DNA of 64,000 nucleotides from assembly GCF_040545875.1 (NCBI RefSeq), contig NZ_JBEPMR010000005.1, one strand, 5' to 3'. The notes under the pieces are model-generated. The model saw only the letters and a program-made list of their open reading frames with translations. It made no database searches and was not told the DNA's origin. Both the position numbers and the translations under genes were made by a program. The stretch is from Faecalicatena_A orotica. GTDB lineage: Bacteria > Bacillota > Clostridia > Lachnospirales > Lachnospiraceae. Below are positions 9,009 to 16,353 of the stretch, in pieces (position 1 is the stretch's first letter; every line of letters begins with the position of its first letter).

Positions 9009-10022
9009 TTATGAAATCATTTTTCCGAAAGGCAGCTTCCTGATAAAGTATATGCAGATAAAGGACACAATCAGAATCGCAAGTGTCAGCAAAGGTACTG
9101 CGATCCATGCCGACAGTTCCTCCGGGTCCACGAATTTCTTATAATTATCCAGAAAGATGATATGTATCAGATAGATACCGAAGGAGCAGGCGCACCACCT
9201 GTCGATCCATTTTCTTGTATTATCTTTCAGTCTGACATGCCCTCCCCCTATCTGCATAAATAATGCAAAGAATGACACCCCGCTGATGATGACAAGCGGG
9301 CAGCCATACTCGAGCAGTCTTTCATAATGTTCCCCCCTGCGGAAAGTAATCAGCACCGTCAGGAGTATATTCAGAGAGGTGCTTCCCAGAAAGATGCCCA
9401 ATGTCCGCCAGATACTCCATGTGATTCTTTCCCTGTATTTGCTGATAAAATATCCAAGGAAAAAATAAAATGTATATACCCGGTCCCCGATGATCGGCAC
9501 ATCATAATATGCTTCTGCATGGAGCAGGGAGGAAACATATAGAAACAGAGACGCCAGACTTCCCATCAGCAGAAATGCCTTGTCCATATTTGCACTCATC
9601 CCCCTGCACATGGTCTGGAAAAAAGGAAGCACCAGATAGATCGGAATCGTCGCATACAGGTACCAGAGATGCGGCTCTGCGGGCTCAAATAAGATTTCGC
9701 GCAAGTCGACAGGGGTGTCCATATAGTACACATTAAAGAAATAGTAAACAACACTCCAGAACACCAGTACAACCAGAAACCGTACCAGCCTTTCCCCGTT
9801 CTTCCTAAGCCGTTCCGTCCTTCCAAGCAGCAGGGCGCCGCTGAGCATGAAAAAACAGGGCACACTGACTCTGGATACCGTGTCCAGAATTACCGAAAAC
9901 AGATATTCATCCCGGCCGATATCCGCATATGCCCTGCAGTAATAATTTGTTACATGTATGATAATGACCATCACAAATGAGACGGTCCTGATCAGTTCCA
10001 TATTGTAGTTCTTAGTCTTCAT
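9009..10022 (-). CDS. Membrane acyltransferase, acyltransferase-3 family
   Basis: A 337-residue polytopic protein with about ten hydrophobic segments. The family marker histidine lies in the first helix (VMVIIIHVTNYY, about residue 23). R/E-containing loops follow, as in O-acetyltransferases acting on cell-surface glycans. It probably moves an acyl group from a cytoplasmic donor to an exported polysaccharide or wall sugar; the substrate cannot be told. The start overlaps the dinB stop by 11 bases with AAAGGGAC upstream, so it is translated from the clpB-dinB transcript. No soluble SGNH domain is fused, unlike OatA. Confidence 0.85.
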   Translation of the reverse strand: MKTKNYNMELIRTVSFVMVIIIHVTNYYCRAYADIGRDEYLFSVILDTVSRVSVPCFFMLSGALLLGRTERLRKNGERLVRFLVVLVFWSVVYYFFNVYYMDTPVDLREILFEPAEPHLWYLYATIPIYLVLPFFQTMCRGMSANMDKAFLLMGSLASLFLYVSSLLHAEAYYDVPIIGDRVYTFYFFLGYFISKYRERITWSIWRTLGIFLGSTSLNILLTVLITFRRGEHYERLLEYGCPLVIISGVSFFALFMQIGGGHVRLKDNTRKWIDRWCACSFGIYLIHIIFLDNYKKFVDPEELSAWIAVPLLTLAILIVSFICIYFIRKLPFGKMIS

Positions 10023-11238
10023 GTCCCTTTTTCCCTTTTCCCGGTTTCATAAGGCTCGCCTTGACCACGGCATCCTTACCGTACTTTTTCCGTATTTCAT
10101 CCATTGCCATGTTTAGTTTCCGGTGCTTCTCATCCGGAGGCTTTGGCATCTCAATATCAAAGATCGAAAGCTGCACAGGCTCCGACGCATCCACCAGCTT
10201 AGCCGTCCGTATTCCCAGCAGGCGGATGGGTTCACCGTCCCACGTCTCCTCAAATAACTGGCATGCCGCCCCGTATAGCACATCATCTTCACTGGAAGGC
10301 TTGCTTAGCTGCTTCTGGTGGGATACTGTCTGAAAATCATGGTACTTGATTTCCATGCTGACCATGTTCGCCTTCTGTCCCGCTTTACGGAGTCTCCTGC
10401 CTACACTTGCCGCCAGCTCCCGGAATACCTCCATCGCTTCTTCTGCCGTGACTGCATCTTCAGACAGCGTGGTAGAGTTCCCGATCCCCTTTGCCTCTGC
10501 CTGCTCCGACTGAACCTGAGAATCCCCGGCCCCGTTGGCAGACTCCCACAGCATCCTGCCGTGGCTCTTCATATGCAGGCTGATTACTTCCGGGTCCGCC
10601 TGTGCAAGATCCCCGATCGTATAGATTTCCAGTTTCTTCAATGTCTCCACACTGGAACGGCCGGCCATATAGAGTTCCCCGATCGGGAGCGGCCACATTT
10701 TCACCTGTATCTCCTCAGGAAACAGTGTATGTACTTTATCCGGCTTCTCAAAATCAGATGCCATCTTTGCCAGCAGTTTGTTGGAAGATATCCCGATATT
10801 GACCGTGAAGCCAAACTGCTCCCTTATCCCGTCCTTTATAATCAGCGCCGCATCCACGGGAGACGGGTATTTCCAGGCGATCTCTGTAAAATCCATGTAG
10901 CACTCATCAACACTGACCTGTTCGATCTTTGTTGTAAAACTTTTCAGATAGTCCATCAGCCTGTCACTTTTTTCACGGTACATCCGGTGGTCCGGCGGTA
11001 CACTCACGAGATTCGGACACTTACGAAAGGCATTCGCAACAGGTTCCCCCGTGCGAATGCCATATTTTTTAGCAGGAATAGATTTAGCGAGCACCACGCC
11101 GCGGCGTGCTTTCTGATCCCCGCCGATAATGGAGGGAATCTCCCGCAGATCCTGCTTTGCACCATTTTTCAGTTGTTCTACCGCTGTCCAGCTCAAATAT
11201 GCGGAGTTGACATCAATGTGGAAAATGATCGGCGTCAT
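10012..11238 (-). CDS. dinB: DNA polymerase IV (Y-family)
   Basis: Error-prone translesion polymerase. The 408 residues start with the metal-binding D9 in FHIDVNSAYLSW. SVDECYMDF holds the catalytic Asp-Glu pair, followed by the thumb helix-hairpin-helix (LKKLEIYTIGDLAQAD) and a little-finger domain. The steric-gate region reads NSAYLSWTAVE, a variant common among clostridial DinB proteins. The start ATG overlaps the clpB stop (ATGA, 4 bases), so it is translationally coupled to the chaperone gene and probably heat-inducible with it. Confidence 0.93.
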   Translation of the reverse strand: MTPIIFHIDVNSAYLSWTAVEQLKNGAKQDLREIPSIIGGDQKARRGVVLAKSIPAKKYGIRTGEPVANAFRKCPNLVSVPPDHRMYREKSDRLMDYLKSFTTKIEQVSVDECYMDFTEIAWKYPSPVDAALIIKDGIREQFGFTVNIGISSNKLLAKMASDFEKPDKVHTLFPEEIQVKMWPLPIGELYMAGRSSVETLKKLEIYTIGDLAQADPEVISLHMKSHGRMLWESANGAGDSQVQSEQAEAKGIGNSTTLSEDAVTAEEAMEVFRELAASVGRRLRKAGQKANMVSMEIKYHDFQTVSHQKQLSKPSSEDDVLYGAACQLFEETWDGEPIRLLGIRTAKLVDASEPVQLSIFDIEMPKPPDEKHRKLNMAMDEIRKKYGKDAVVKASLMKPGKGKKGHED

Positions 11239-13832
11239 GAAACCAGCTGTCCTTTCGCTCTTGCATTTAATTTTCCGTCAACAACCTCGATTACAATTAC
11301 ATCTCCCCGGCCGACATTGCCTGCCAGAATCAGTTTTGCTGCAAGTGTCTCTACATTTTTCTGCAGGTATCTCTTCAGCGGCCTTGCACCATACATCGGT
11401 TCATACCCGCCGTCTACGATGAAATTCTTGGCCGTTTCACTCAATTCGATAGAAAGCTCCTTATCGGCAAGCCGTTTGTTGACGTCAGTTACTAACAAGT
11501 CAATGATTGCATAAATATTATCTTTCGTCAACGGTTTAAACATAATGATTTCATCCAGACGGTTCAGGAATTCCGGCCTGAAGTGTGCACGCAGCTCGTT
11601 CATTACCATGTCCTCGCTCGCCTGATCGATCGTACCGTCTTCCTCAATGCCTTCCAACAGGTAGTTTGCCCCGATATTGGAGGTCATGATCAGGATGGTA
11701 TTCTTAAAGTCAACGGTACGCCCCTGTGAATCCGTGATACGGCCGTCATCCAGTACCTGAAGCAGTACGTTAAATACATCCGGGTGTGCTTTCTCGATCT
11801 CATCAAACAATACAACGGAATAAGGTTTTCTTCTGACAGCCTCTGTAAGCTGGCCGCCTTCGTCGTATCCGACATAACCCGGAGGCGCTCCGATTAATCT
11901 GGATACGGAGTATTTCTCCATATACTCACTCATATCGATACGAACCATATTGTTCTCATCGTCAAACAGACTTTCCGCCAGGGCCTTTGCCAGTTCCGTC
12001 TTACCAACACCGGTAGGTCCGAGGAAGAGGAATGATCCGATCGGTTTGGACGGGTCCTTGATACCTGCCTTGGACCGGATGATTGCCTCTGTTACCAGTT
12101 CTACACCCTCATCCTGGCCGATGACACGTTTGTGCAGTTCATCCCCTAAATGCAGCGTCTTGCTCCTCTCGCTCTCATTGAGCTTTGCAACCGGAATCCC
12201 GGTCCATCTGGAGATGATCTTTGCAATTTCTTCATCCGTAACCGCCTCGTGTACGAGTGACATTTCTTTTTCCTTTAACCGCTCCTCTTCTTCCTCAAGC
12301 TGCCTCTGAAGCTGCGGAAGAAGTCCGTACTGCAGCTCGGCCGCCTTGTTCAGGTCGTATTCCCTCTGGGCCTTCTGGATGTCCTTGTTCACCTGTTCGA
12401 TCTCCTCACGGATCTTCTGGACACGCTCCACAGATGCCTTCTCATTATCCCACTGTGCCTTTTTCCCTGCAAATTCTTCACGCAGGCCGGCCAGTTCCTC
12501 CTGAAGATGCTCCAGACGTTCTCTGCTTAACCGGTCTTCCTCTTTCTTTAGTGCCTCTTCTTCGATCTCCAGCTGCATGATACGGCGGCTCAGTTCATCC
12601 ATCTCTGTCGGCATGGAATCCAGCTCCGTCTTAATCAGGGCACAGGCCTCATCTACAAGGTCAATCGCCTTATCGGGCAGGAATCTGTCAGAAATATAAC
12701 GGTTGGAAAGCGTTGCCGCCGCAACAAGTGCACTGTCGGTAATCTTAACACCGTGGAACACTTCATATCGCTCCTTCAAACCACGGAGGATAGAAATGGC
12801 ATCCTCCACAGTCGGTTCCTCTACCATAACCGGCTGGAAACGGCGTTCCAGAGCCGCATCTTTTTCAATATACTGACGGTATTCATCCAGTGTTGTCGCA
12901 CCGATACAGTGCAGCTCGCCACGCGCCAGCATAGGCTTTAACATATTGCCCGCATCCATCGCCCCGTCTGTCTTACCTGCGCCGACGATGGTATGCAGCT
13001 CATCAATAAACAGGATGATCTTTCCGTCACTGTTTTTCACTTCCTCCAGAACCGCTTTCAGACGTTCCTCGAACTCACCCCTGTACTTGGCCCCTGCAAC
13101 AAGTGCGCCCATGTCCAGAGAGAAGATCGTCTTATCCTTCAGCCCTTCCGGCACGTCACCTCTGACGATTCTCTGTGCCAGACCTTCAACAACCGCTGTC
13201 TTACCAACACCGGGTTCACCTATAAGCACCGGGTTGTTCTTTGTCTTACGGGAAAGAATCCGTATCACATTACGGATTTCCTCATCTCTGCCAATTACCG
13301 GGTCCAGCTTCTGGTCCCTTGCACGTTCCACAAGATCCTGACCATACTTGTTCAGAGTATCATAGGTTGCTTCCGGATTATCACTTGTCACCTTCTGATT
13401 TCCCCTGACCGTGGACAAGGCCTGCAAAAATGAGTTCCGGCTAATGCCGAATTCCTTGTACAGCCCCTTCAGGTCACGGCTTGCATACTTCAAAAGTGCA
13501 AGGAAGAGATGCTCTACAGATACATACTCATCGCCCATCTGCTTCGCTTCATCCTCTGCATGGATCAGGACATTATTCAGATCCTGCCCCACATACACCT
13601 GTCCGCCCTGAACCTTCGGACGCTTGGAAAGCGCTTCTTCCACACGGTTGATAAATAATGTGCCCTGAATATTCATTTTTTCAAGTAATTTTAAAATCAG
13701 GCTGTCGTCCTGTGTGACGAGCGCATACAGCAGATGCTCCTGCGCGATCTCCTGATTGCCGTAATCGTAGGCCACCTTTTCACAATTCTGGACCGCCTGA
13801 AGAGAATTCTGAGTAAACTTATTTATGTTCAT
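11235..13832 (-). CDS. clpB: ATP-dependent protein disaggregase ClpB
   Basis: Hexameric Hsp100 chaperone that threads aggregated proteins in concert with DnaK. The 865 residues have the full architecture: N-terminal repeat domain (1-145), first AAA module with GEPGVGKTAVVEG and FIDELHT, the long coiled-coil middle domain (about 400-525, rich in Glu/Lys/Arg, the ClpB hallmark), and second AAA module with GPTGVGKTELAK and FDEIEKAHPDV. No IGF loop for ClpP is apparent. GGAGG precedes the ATG at 13832. The upstream region carries a CIRCE operator over the -35 box, so HrcA repression is expected. Confidence 0.97.
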   Translation of the reverse strand: MNINKFTQNSLQAVQNCEKVAYDYGNQEIAQEHLLYALVTQDDSLILKLLEKMNIQGTLFINRVEEALSKRPKVQGGQVYVGQDLNNVLIHAEDEAKQMGDEYVSVEHLFLALLKYASRDLKGLYKEFGISRNSFLQALSTVRGNQKVTSDNPEATYDTLNKYGQDLVERARDQKLDPVIGRDEEIRNVIRILSRKTKNNPVLIGEPGVGKTAVVEGLAQRIVRGDVPEGLKDKTIFSLDMGALVAGAKYRGEFEERLKAVLEEVKNSDGKIILFIDELHTIVGAGKTDGAMDAGNMLKPMLARGELHCIGATTLDEYRQYIEKDAALERRFQPVMVEEPTVEDAISILRGLKERYEVFHGVKITDSALVAAATLSNRYISDRFLPDKAIDLVDEACALIKTELDSMPTEMDELSRRIMQLEIEEEALKKEEDRLSRERLEHLQEELAGLREEFAGKKAQWDNEKASVERVQKIREEIEQVNKDIQKAQREYDLNKAAELQYGLLPQLQRQLEEEEERLKEKEMSLVHEAVTDEEIAKIISRWTGIPVAKLNESERSKTLHLGDELHKRVIGQDEGVELVTEAIIRSKAGIKDPSKPIGSFLFLGPTGVGKTELAKALAESLFDDENNMVRIDMSEYMEKYSVSRLIGAPPGYVGYDEGGQLTEAVRRKPYSVVLFDEIEKAHPDVFNVLLQVLDDGRITDSQGRTVDFKNTILIMTSNIGANYLLEGIEEDGTIDQASEDMVMNELRAHFRPEFLNRLDEIIMFKPLTKDNIYAIIDLLVTDVNKRLADKELSIELSETAKNFIVDGGYEPMYGARPLKRYLQKNVETLAAKLILAGNVGRGDVIVIEVVDGKLNARAKGQLVS

Positions 13833-13881
13833 AGAAAGACCTCCTTTGTCATTTCATGTGCTTTGTTCTACTAACAATATA

Positions 13882-13910
13882 ACAATAGCACCTGTTGTTA
13901 GCACTGTCAA
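13882..13910 (-). promoter_or_regulatory. clpB promoter
   Basis: On the minus strand, consensus TTGACA (13910-13905), a 17-base spacer and TATTGT (13887-13882). The -35 box lies inside the CIRCE element, so HrcA binding would block RNA polymerase directly. Confidence 0.8.
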
Positions 13911-13924
13911 GGTTCGAGTGCTAA
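13898..13924. promoter_or_regulatory. CIRCE heat-shock operator (HrcA site)
   Basis: TTAGCACTG, nine bases, then GAGTGCTAA. This matches the consensus TTAGCACTC-N9-GAGTGCTAA at 17 of 18 positions. It lies 66-92 bases upstream of clpB. HrcA itself is not in this window. Confidence 0.93.
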
Positions 13925-13985
13925 TTAAATTATAAAAAAATTATGAAGTCTGGAAAACATTGATTTACTATGGCCGGGCACACAA

Positions 13986-14025
13986 AAACACCGCCTAAAA
14001 CAAAGTTTCGACTAAGACGGTGTTT
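13986..14025 (-). terminator. Hairpin after the TOPRIM-like gene
   Basis: Eight-base arms AAACACCG (13986-13993 complement) and CGGTGTTT (14018-14025) with a 24-base loop that can pair further. On the minus strand the hairpin is followed by TTTTTG. It starts 8 bases after the stop of the gene ending at 14033, so it probably ends the ATPase/TOPRIM transcript. Confidence 0.65.
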
Positions 14026-14032
14026 CTTCATA

Positions 14033-14761
14033 TCAATCTTCCCCTTCATTTCCTGCCATTCTATTTCCCAACTCATTCTCAATACATATACACAAGTTTG
14101 TATATCGATTTACTGAATTTAAATCTTTTTCAATATATTCCCAAGATTCTTTATAATCCCCAGTAACGGAAAATCCTGATTTGCAAATGAATTCTTCAAA
14201 TTCTTCCACCTTGTTCTTATATTTTTTTGCAAATGCATATGCATCATTTTCTTTTTCTTCATCCGTGCTATTTTGTTTATCATATAATACATGATCCAGA
14301 TTACAAGACATATAATATACTCTATAAGGAACTTTCCAAATTGTACCACAACTTCTCAACCTATATAGATTCTCTCTTTTCTGTTGATTTCTTATTGCGG
14401 TTCTTGCTTTATTATTGGTATATATGCCATCATCTTCGTACTGGATATCAAGGCAATCCTCCTTTTCTATGATATTATCATCTGGAATATAAGCCCCATC
14501 CGTATCAACAATATGAATAATCTGCTTAAAATCACTTGGCTTATAATGCTGTGATTTTGCGTAGAAAGTAACTTCCTTTCCAATTTTAGAAACTATGTTT
14601 TGCGAATTGACACCTGTTCTTGTAGTAATATCCCCACGCATAATATGAACATAGATAGAATCTTTATCAAACACCTGACTCAATGCCAGGCCAAGTGCCG
14701 TATCATCTGACAGGCCTTCCACTATTACCAATACAACTTTCTTACGAGCCAATAGCTTCAC
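14033..14761 (-). CDS. TOPRIM-like protein, candidate nuclease partner of the AAA ATPase
   Basis: A 242-residue protein I do not match to a named gene. The N-terminus shows a TOPRIM-like pattern: a beta strand ending VIVEGLSDD (E15, D19, D20), then IIHIVDTDG with D86 and D88 (the DxD pair). TOPRIM nucleases and topoisomerases use such Glu and DxD residues to hold Mg2+. The rest is charged and tyrosine-rich with no membrane segment. The start is a GTG at 14761 after GAGAGG, inside the end of the ATPase gene (20-base overlap), so the two are coupled. ATPase plus TOPRIM pairs occur in OLD, PARIS (AriA/AriB) and AbiL/RloAB-type phage defence. Which subfamily this is, and whether it cuts DNA or tRNA, cannot be told here. 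Base composition is AT-rich. Confidence 0.7.
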   Translation of the reverse strand: MKLLARKKVVLVIVEGLSDDTALGLALSQVFDKDSIYVHIMRGDITTRTGVNSQNIVSKIGKEVTFYAKSQHYKPSDFKQIIHIVDTDGAYIPDDNIIEKEDCLDIQYEDDGIYTNNKARTAIRNQQKRENLYRLRSCGTIWKVPYRVYYMSCNLDHVLYDKQNSTDEEKENDAYAFAKKYKNKVEEFEEFICKSGFSVTGDYKESWEYIEKDLNSVNRYTNLCICIENELGNRMAGNEGED

Positions 14762-16148
14762 CAGCCTCTCTGAACGCTAATGCTATTTCAAAGTTATTTG
14801 TATGATTATATACTTGCTCATTTTGTTCTCCCAGTACAATATCTCTATAATAGAAATCTCGTAAATTATTAGTATCTTTTACATTCCCCATGCGAATATA
14901 ACGCATTTTAGGATTAGTCGTTGTAAATGCAACAAATCCCCTGTCTATAGTCTCAAGCGGACGAAGATTATGAGATGTAAATATCAGCTGCCCCTTTCCT
15001 TTCTCTGAAATAATATTAAGAAGCTCACCCAGCAAATATTCAAAAATTCCGCCATCAAGTTCATCCACTGCCACTGTAATTGACGCATTATTATATACTG
15101 CGATTAGCAATTGAAGAATTGACACTATTTTCTTGATACCTTCCGACTCGTAACAAAAAGGAATTGGCCTGCTATTTTTTAACGACATGATCTGAATCTG
15201 CTTTCCAATTCTTCCATCCTTTAAGAGGGCTGTACCCAACTCCACTATATCAATTGTAAGTCCTGGTACTAACTGTTCTAAAACAATATTCATATTTTGA
15301 ATAATTCTATCAACAACATCATATGCGTCTTCCGGAATAAGCGCTGGTCTATCTAATGGTAATACCAGACTTCCTACAGTGTCTGCTCCTTTGCTGCTAT
15401 ATCTAAAAGATAACGGTAACGTATTAAGACTAATCAGTCCAATACTTTCCGTGTCGATTACAAACAGTTCTCTTGCTCCGAACCAATTAAGACAATTAAT
15501 CAGATTGATGTAAATATCATTCTTACAATTCATTCTAAATACATTCATCATTTCTCGTGAAAAAATGAAAGAACGAGATGTTACTTGCGTCAGCTTCTTG
15601 GTAACTAATAAATCTGTATATTGAGTTTTATCGTTTCCAACTAATTCCACAAATTTGGTTTTAGGAATAAACACTTCTTCGCTTCTTGTATCAATTAAAG
15701 CTGATTTCCTAAGTTTCTCTTCTTTGCCTGTAAAGCCATATGATATAACCTCGTTATATATTTCAACCCTTAGATTAGGCTGCGCAGCATTACTATCCTC
15801 TATGTCTATTGAATCATTATCTTCTGCTTTTCGTAATGAAAACTGATACCAGATATCATACTTTCCTTCTTCATTACATACTAAAAATTGAAATGTTAAT
15901 GTAGCTTTTTCCGAATCCACATTAACATAATCTGCATATTTTGAAGGAATCGCTTTTCCACTCAACGCAAACTTTAGTAACTGCAAAGCATCAATAAGTG
16001 CTGTTTTGCCTGATCCGTTCTGTCCATACAATCCTAATATACTAGATTTATAATCTTTTCTTTTATTTTCCAAATTTAGAGAACCGTATTTCACATTTTT
16101 AAAATTCTCAATCCTTATATTCTCAATCCTTACAGTTTGTTTGTCCAT
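14742..16148 (-). CDS. ABC-type AAA ATPase (AAA_15/AAA_21-like), candidate defence sensor
   Basis: A 468-residue SMC/OLD-like ATPase. Walker A is GQNGSGKT (42-49). A long insertion follows, then a signature-like SEGIKKIVSILQLL, Walker B with acidic pair VAVDELDGG and a switch histidine in FTSHNLRPLE. This order is typical of the ATPases in anti-phage modules (OLD, AriA of PARIS, RloA/AbiLi). The ATG at 16148 has GGAGG 8 bases upstream; an ATG 15 bases earlier overlaps that site. It overlaps and precedes the TOPRIM-like gene. The pair is clearly AT-rich: 16 of 60 bases are G or C at 14221-14280, against 30 of 60 at 13021-13080 in clpB. This suggests acquisition by transfer. Confidence 0.78.
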   Translation of the reverse strand: MDKQTVRIENIRIENFKNVKYGSLNLENKRKDYKSSILGLYGQNGSGKTALIDALQLLKFALSGKAIPSKYADYVNVDSEKATLTFQFLVCNEEGKYDIWYQFSLRKAEDNDSIDIEDSNAAQPNLRVEIYNEVISYGFTGKEEKLRKSALIDTRSEEVFIPKTKFVELVGNDKTQYTDLLVTKKLTQVTSRSFIFSREMMNVFRMNCKNDIYINLINCLNWFGARELFVIDTESIGLISLNTLPLSFRYSSKGADTVGSLVLPLDRPALIPEDAYDVVDRIIQNMNIVLEQLVPGLTIDIVELGTALLKDGRIGKQIQIMSLKNSRPIPFCYESEGIKKIVSILQLLIAVYNNASITVAVDELDGGIFEYLLGELLNIISEKGKGQLIFTSHNLRPLETIDRGFVAFTTTNPKMRYIRMGNVKDTNNLRDFYYRDIVLGEQNEQVYNHTNNFEIALAFREAGEAIGS

Positions 16149-16169
16149 AGTATCATCCTCCATAGATAT

Positions 16170-16198
16170 ATAATATCATTCAATTCCAGTTTTTTCAA
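16170..16198 (-). promoter_or_regulatory. Promoter of the ATPase/TOPRIM pair
   Basis: On the minus strand, TTGAAA (16198-16193), a 17-base spacer and TATTAT (16175-16170), 21 bases before the ATPase start. Predicted from consensus. Confidence 0.55.
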
Positions 16199-16229
16199 TA
16201 TCTAATTTGGATTTTGACATATTTTATTC

Positions 16230-16257
16230 CCTTTTTATAATTCATTTTATAAAAAGG
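16230..16257. repeat. AT-rich inverted repeat upstream of the ATPase promoter
   Basis: Arms CCTTTTTATAA (16230-16240) and TTATAAAAAGG (16247-16257) around six bases, a perfect 11-base stem. It lies about 30 bases upstream of the predicted -35 box, so it could be an operator or the edge of the acquired segment. Confidence 0.5.
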
Positions 16258-16290
16258 AACATTATGCTTTTTCAATGTAGTCCACAAGCC

Positions 16291-16332
16291 TAGTGCTCCA
16301 TCCAGTCAGAAATCGTACTGGATGGAGCACTA
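16291..16332. repeat. Perfect 16-bp inverted repeat between the defence pair and the ABC permease
   Basis: Arms TAGTGCTCCATCCAGT (16291-16306) and ACTGGATGGAGCACTA (16317-16332) with a 10-base loop. It follows the permease stop on the minus strand and may stop transcription there, but no T-run follows it in either direction. Confidence 0.6.
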
Positions 16333-16353
16333 AATACTACACACTATTTTCTA

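Noticed and set aside
10318..11514. Plus-strand open frame of 398 codons opposite dinB and clpB
   Set aside because: It is antisense to two well-supported genes, has no ribosome binding site, and its Cys/His/Arg-rich translation has no recognisable fold.
13840..16353. Possible prophage or transposon boundary around the ATPase/TOPRIM pair
   Set aside because: No integrase, transposase, target-site duplication or tRNA is visible; only the composition and an unpaired inverted repeat point to transfer.
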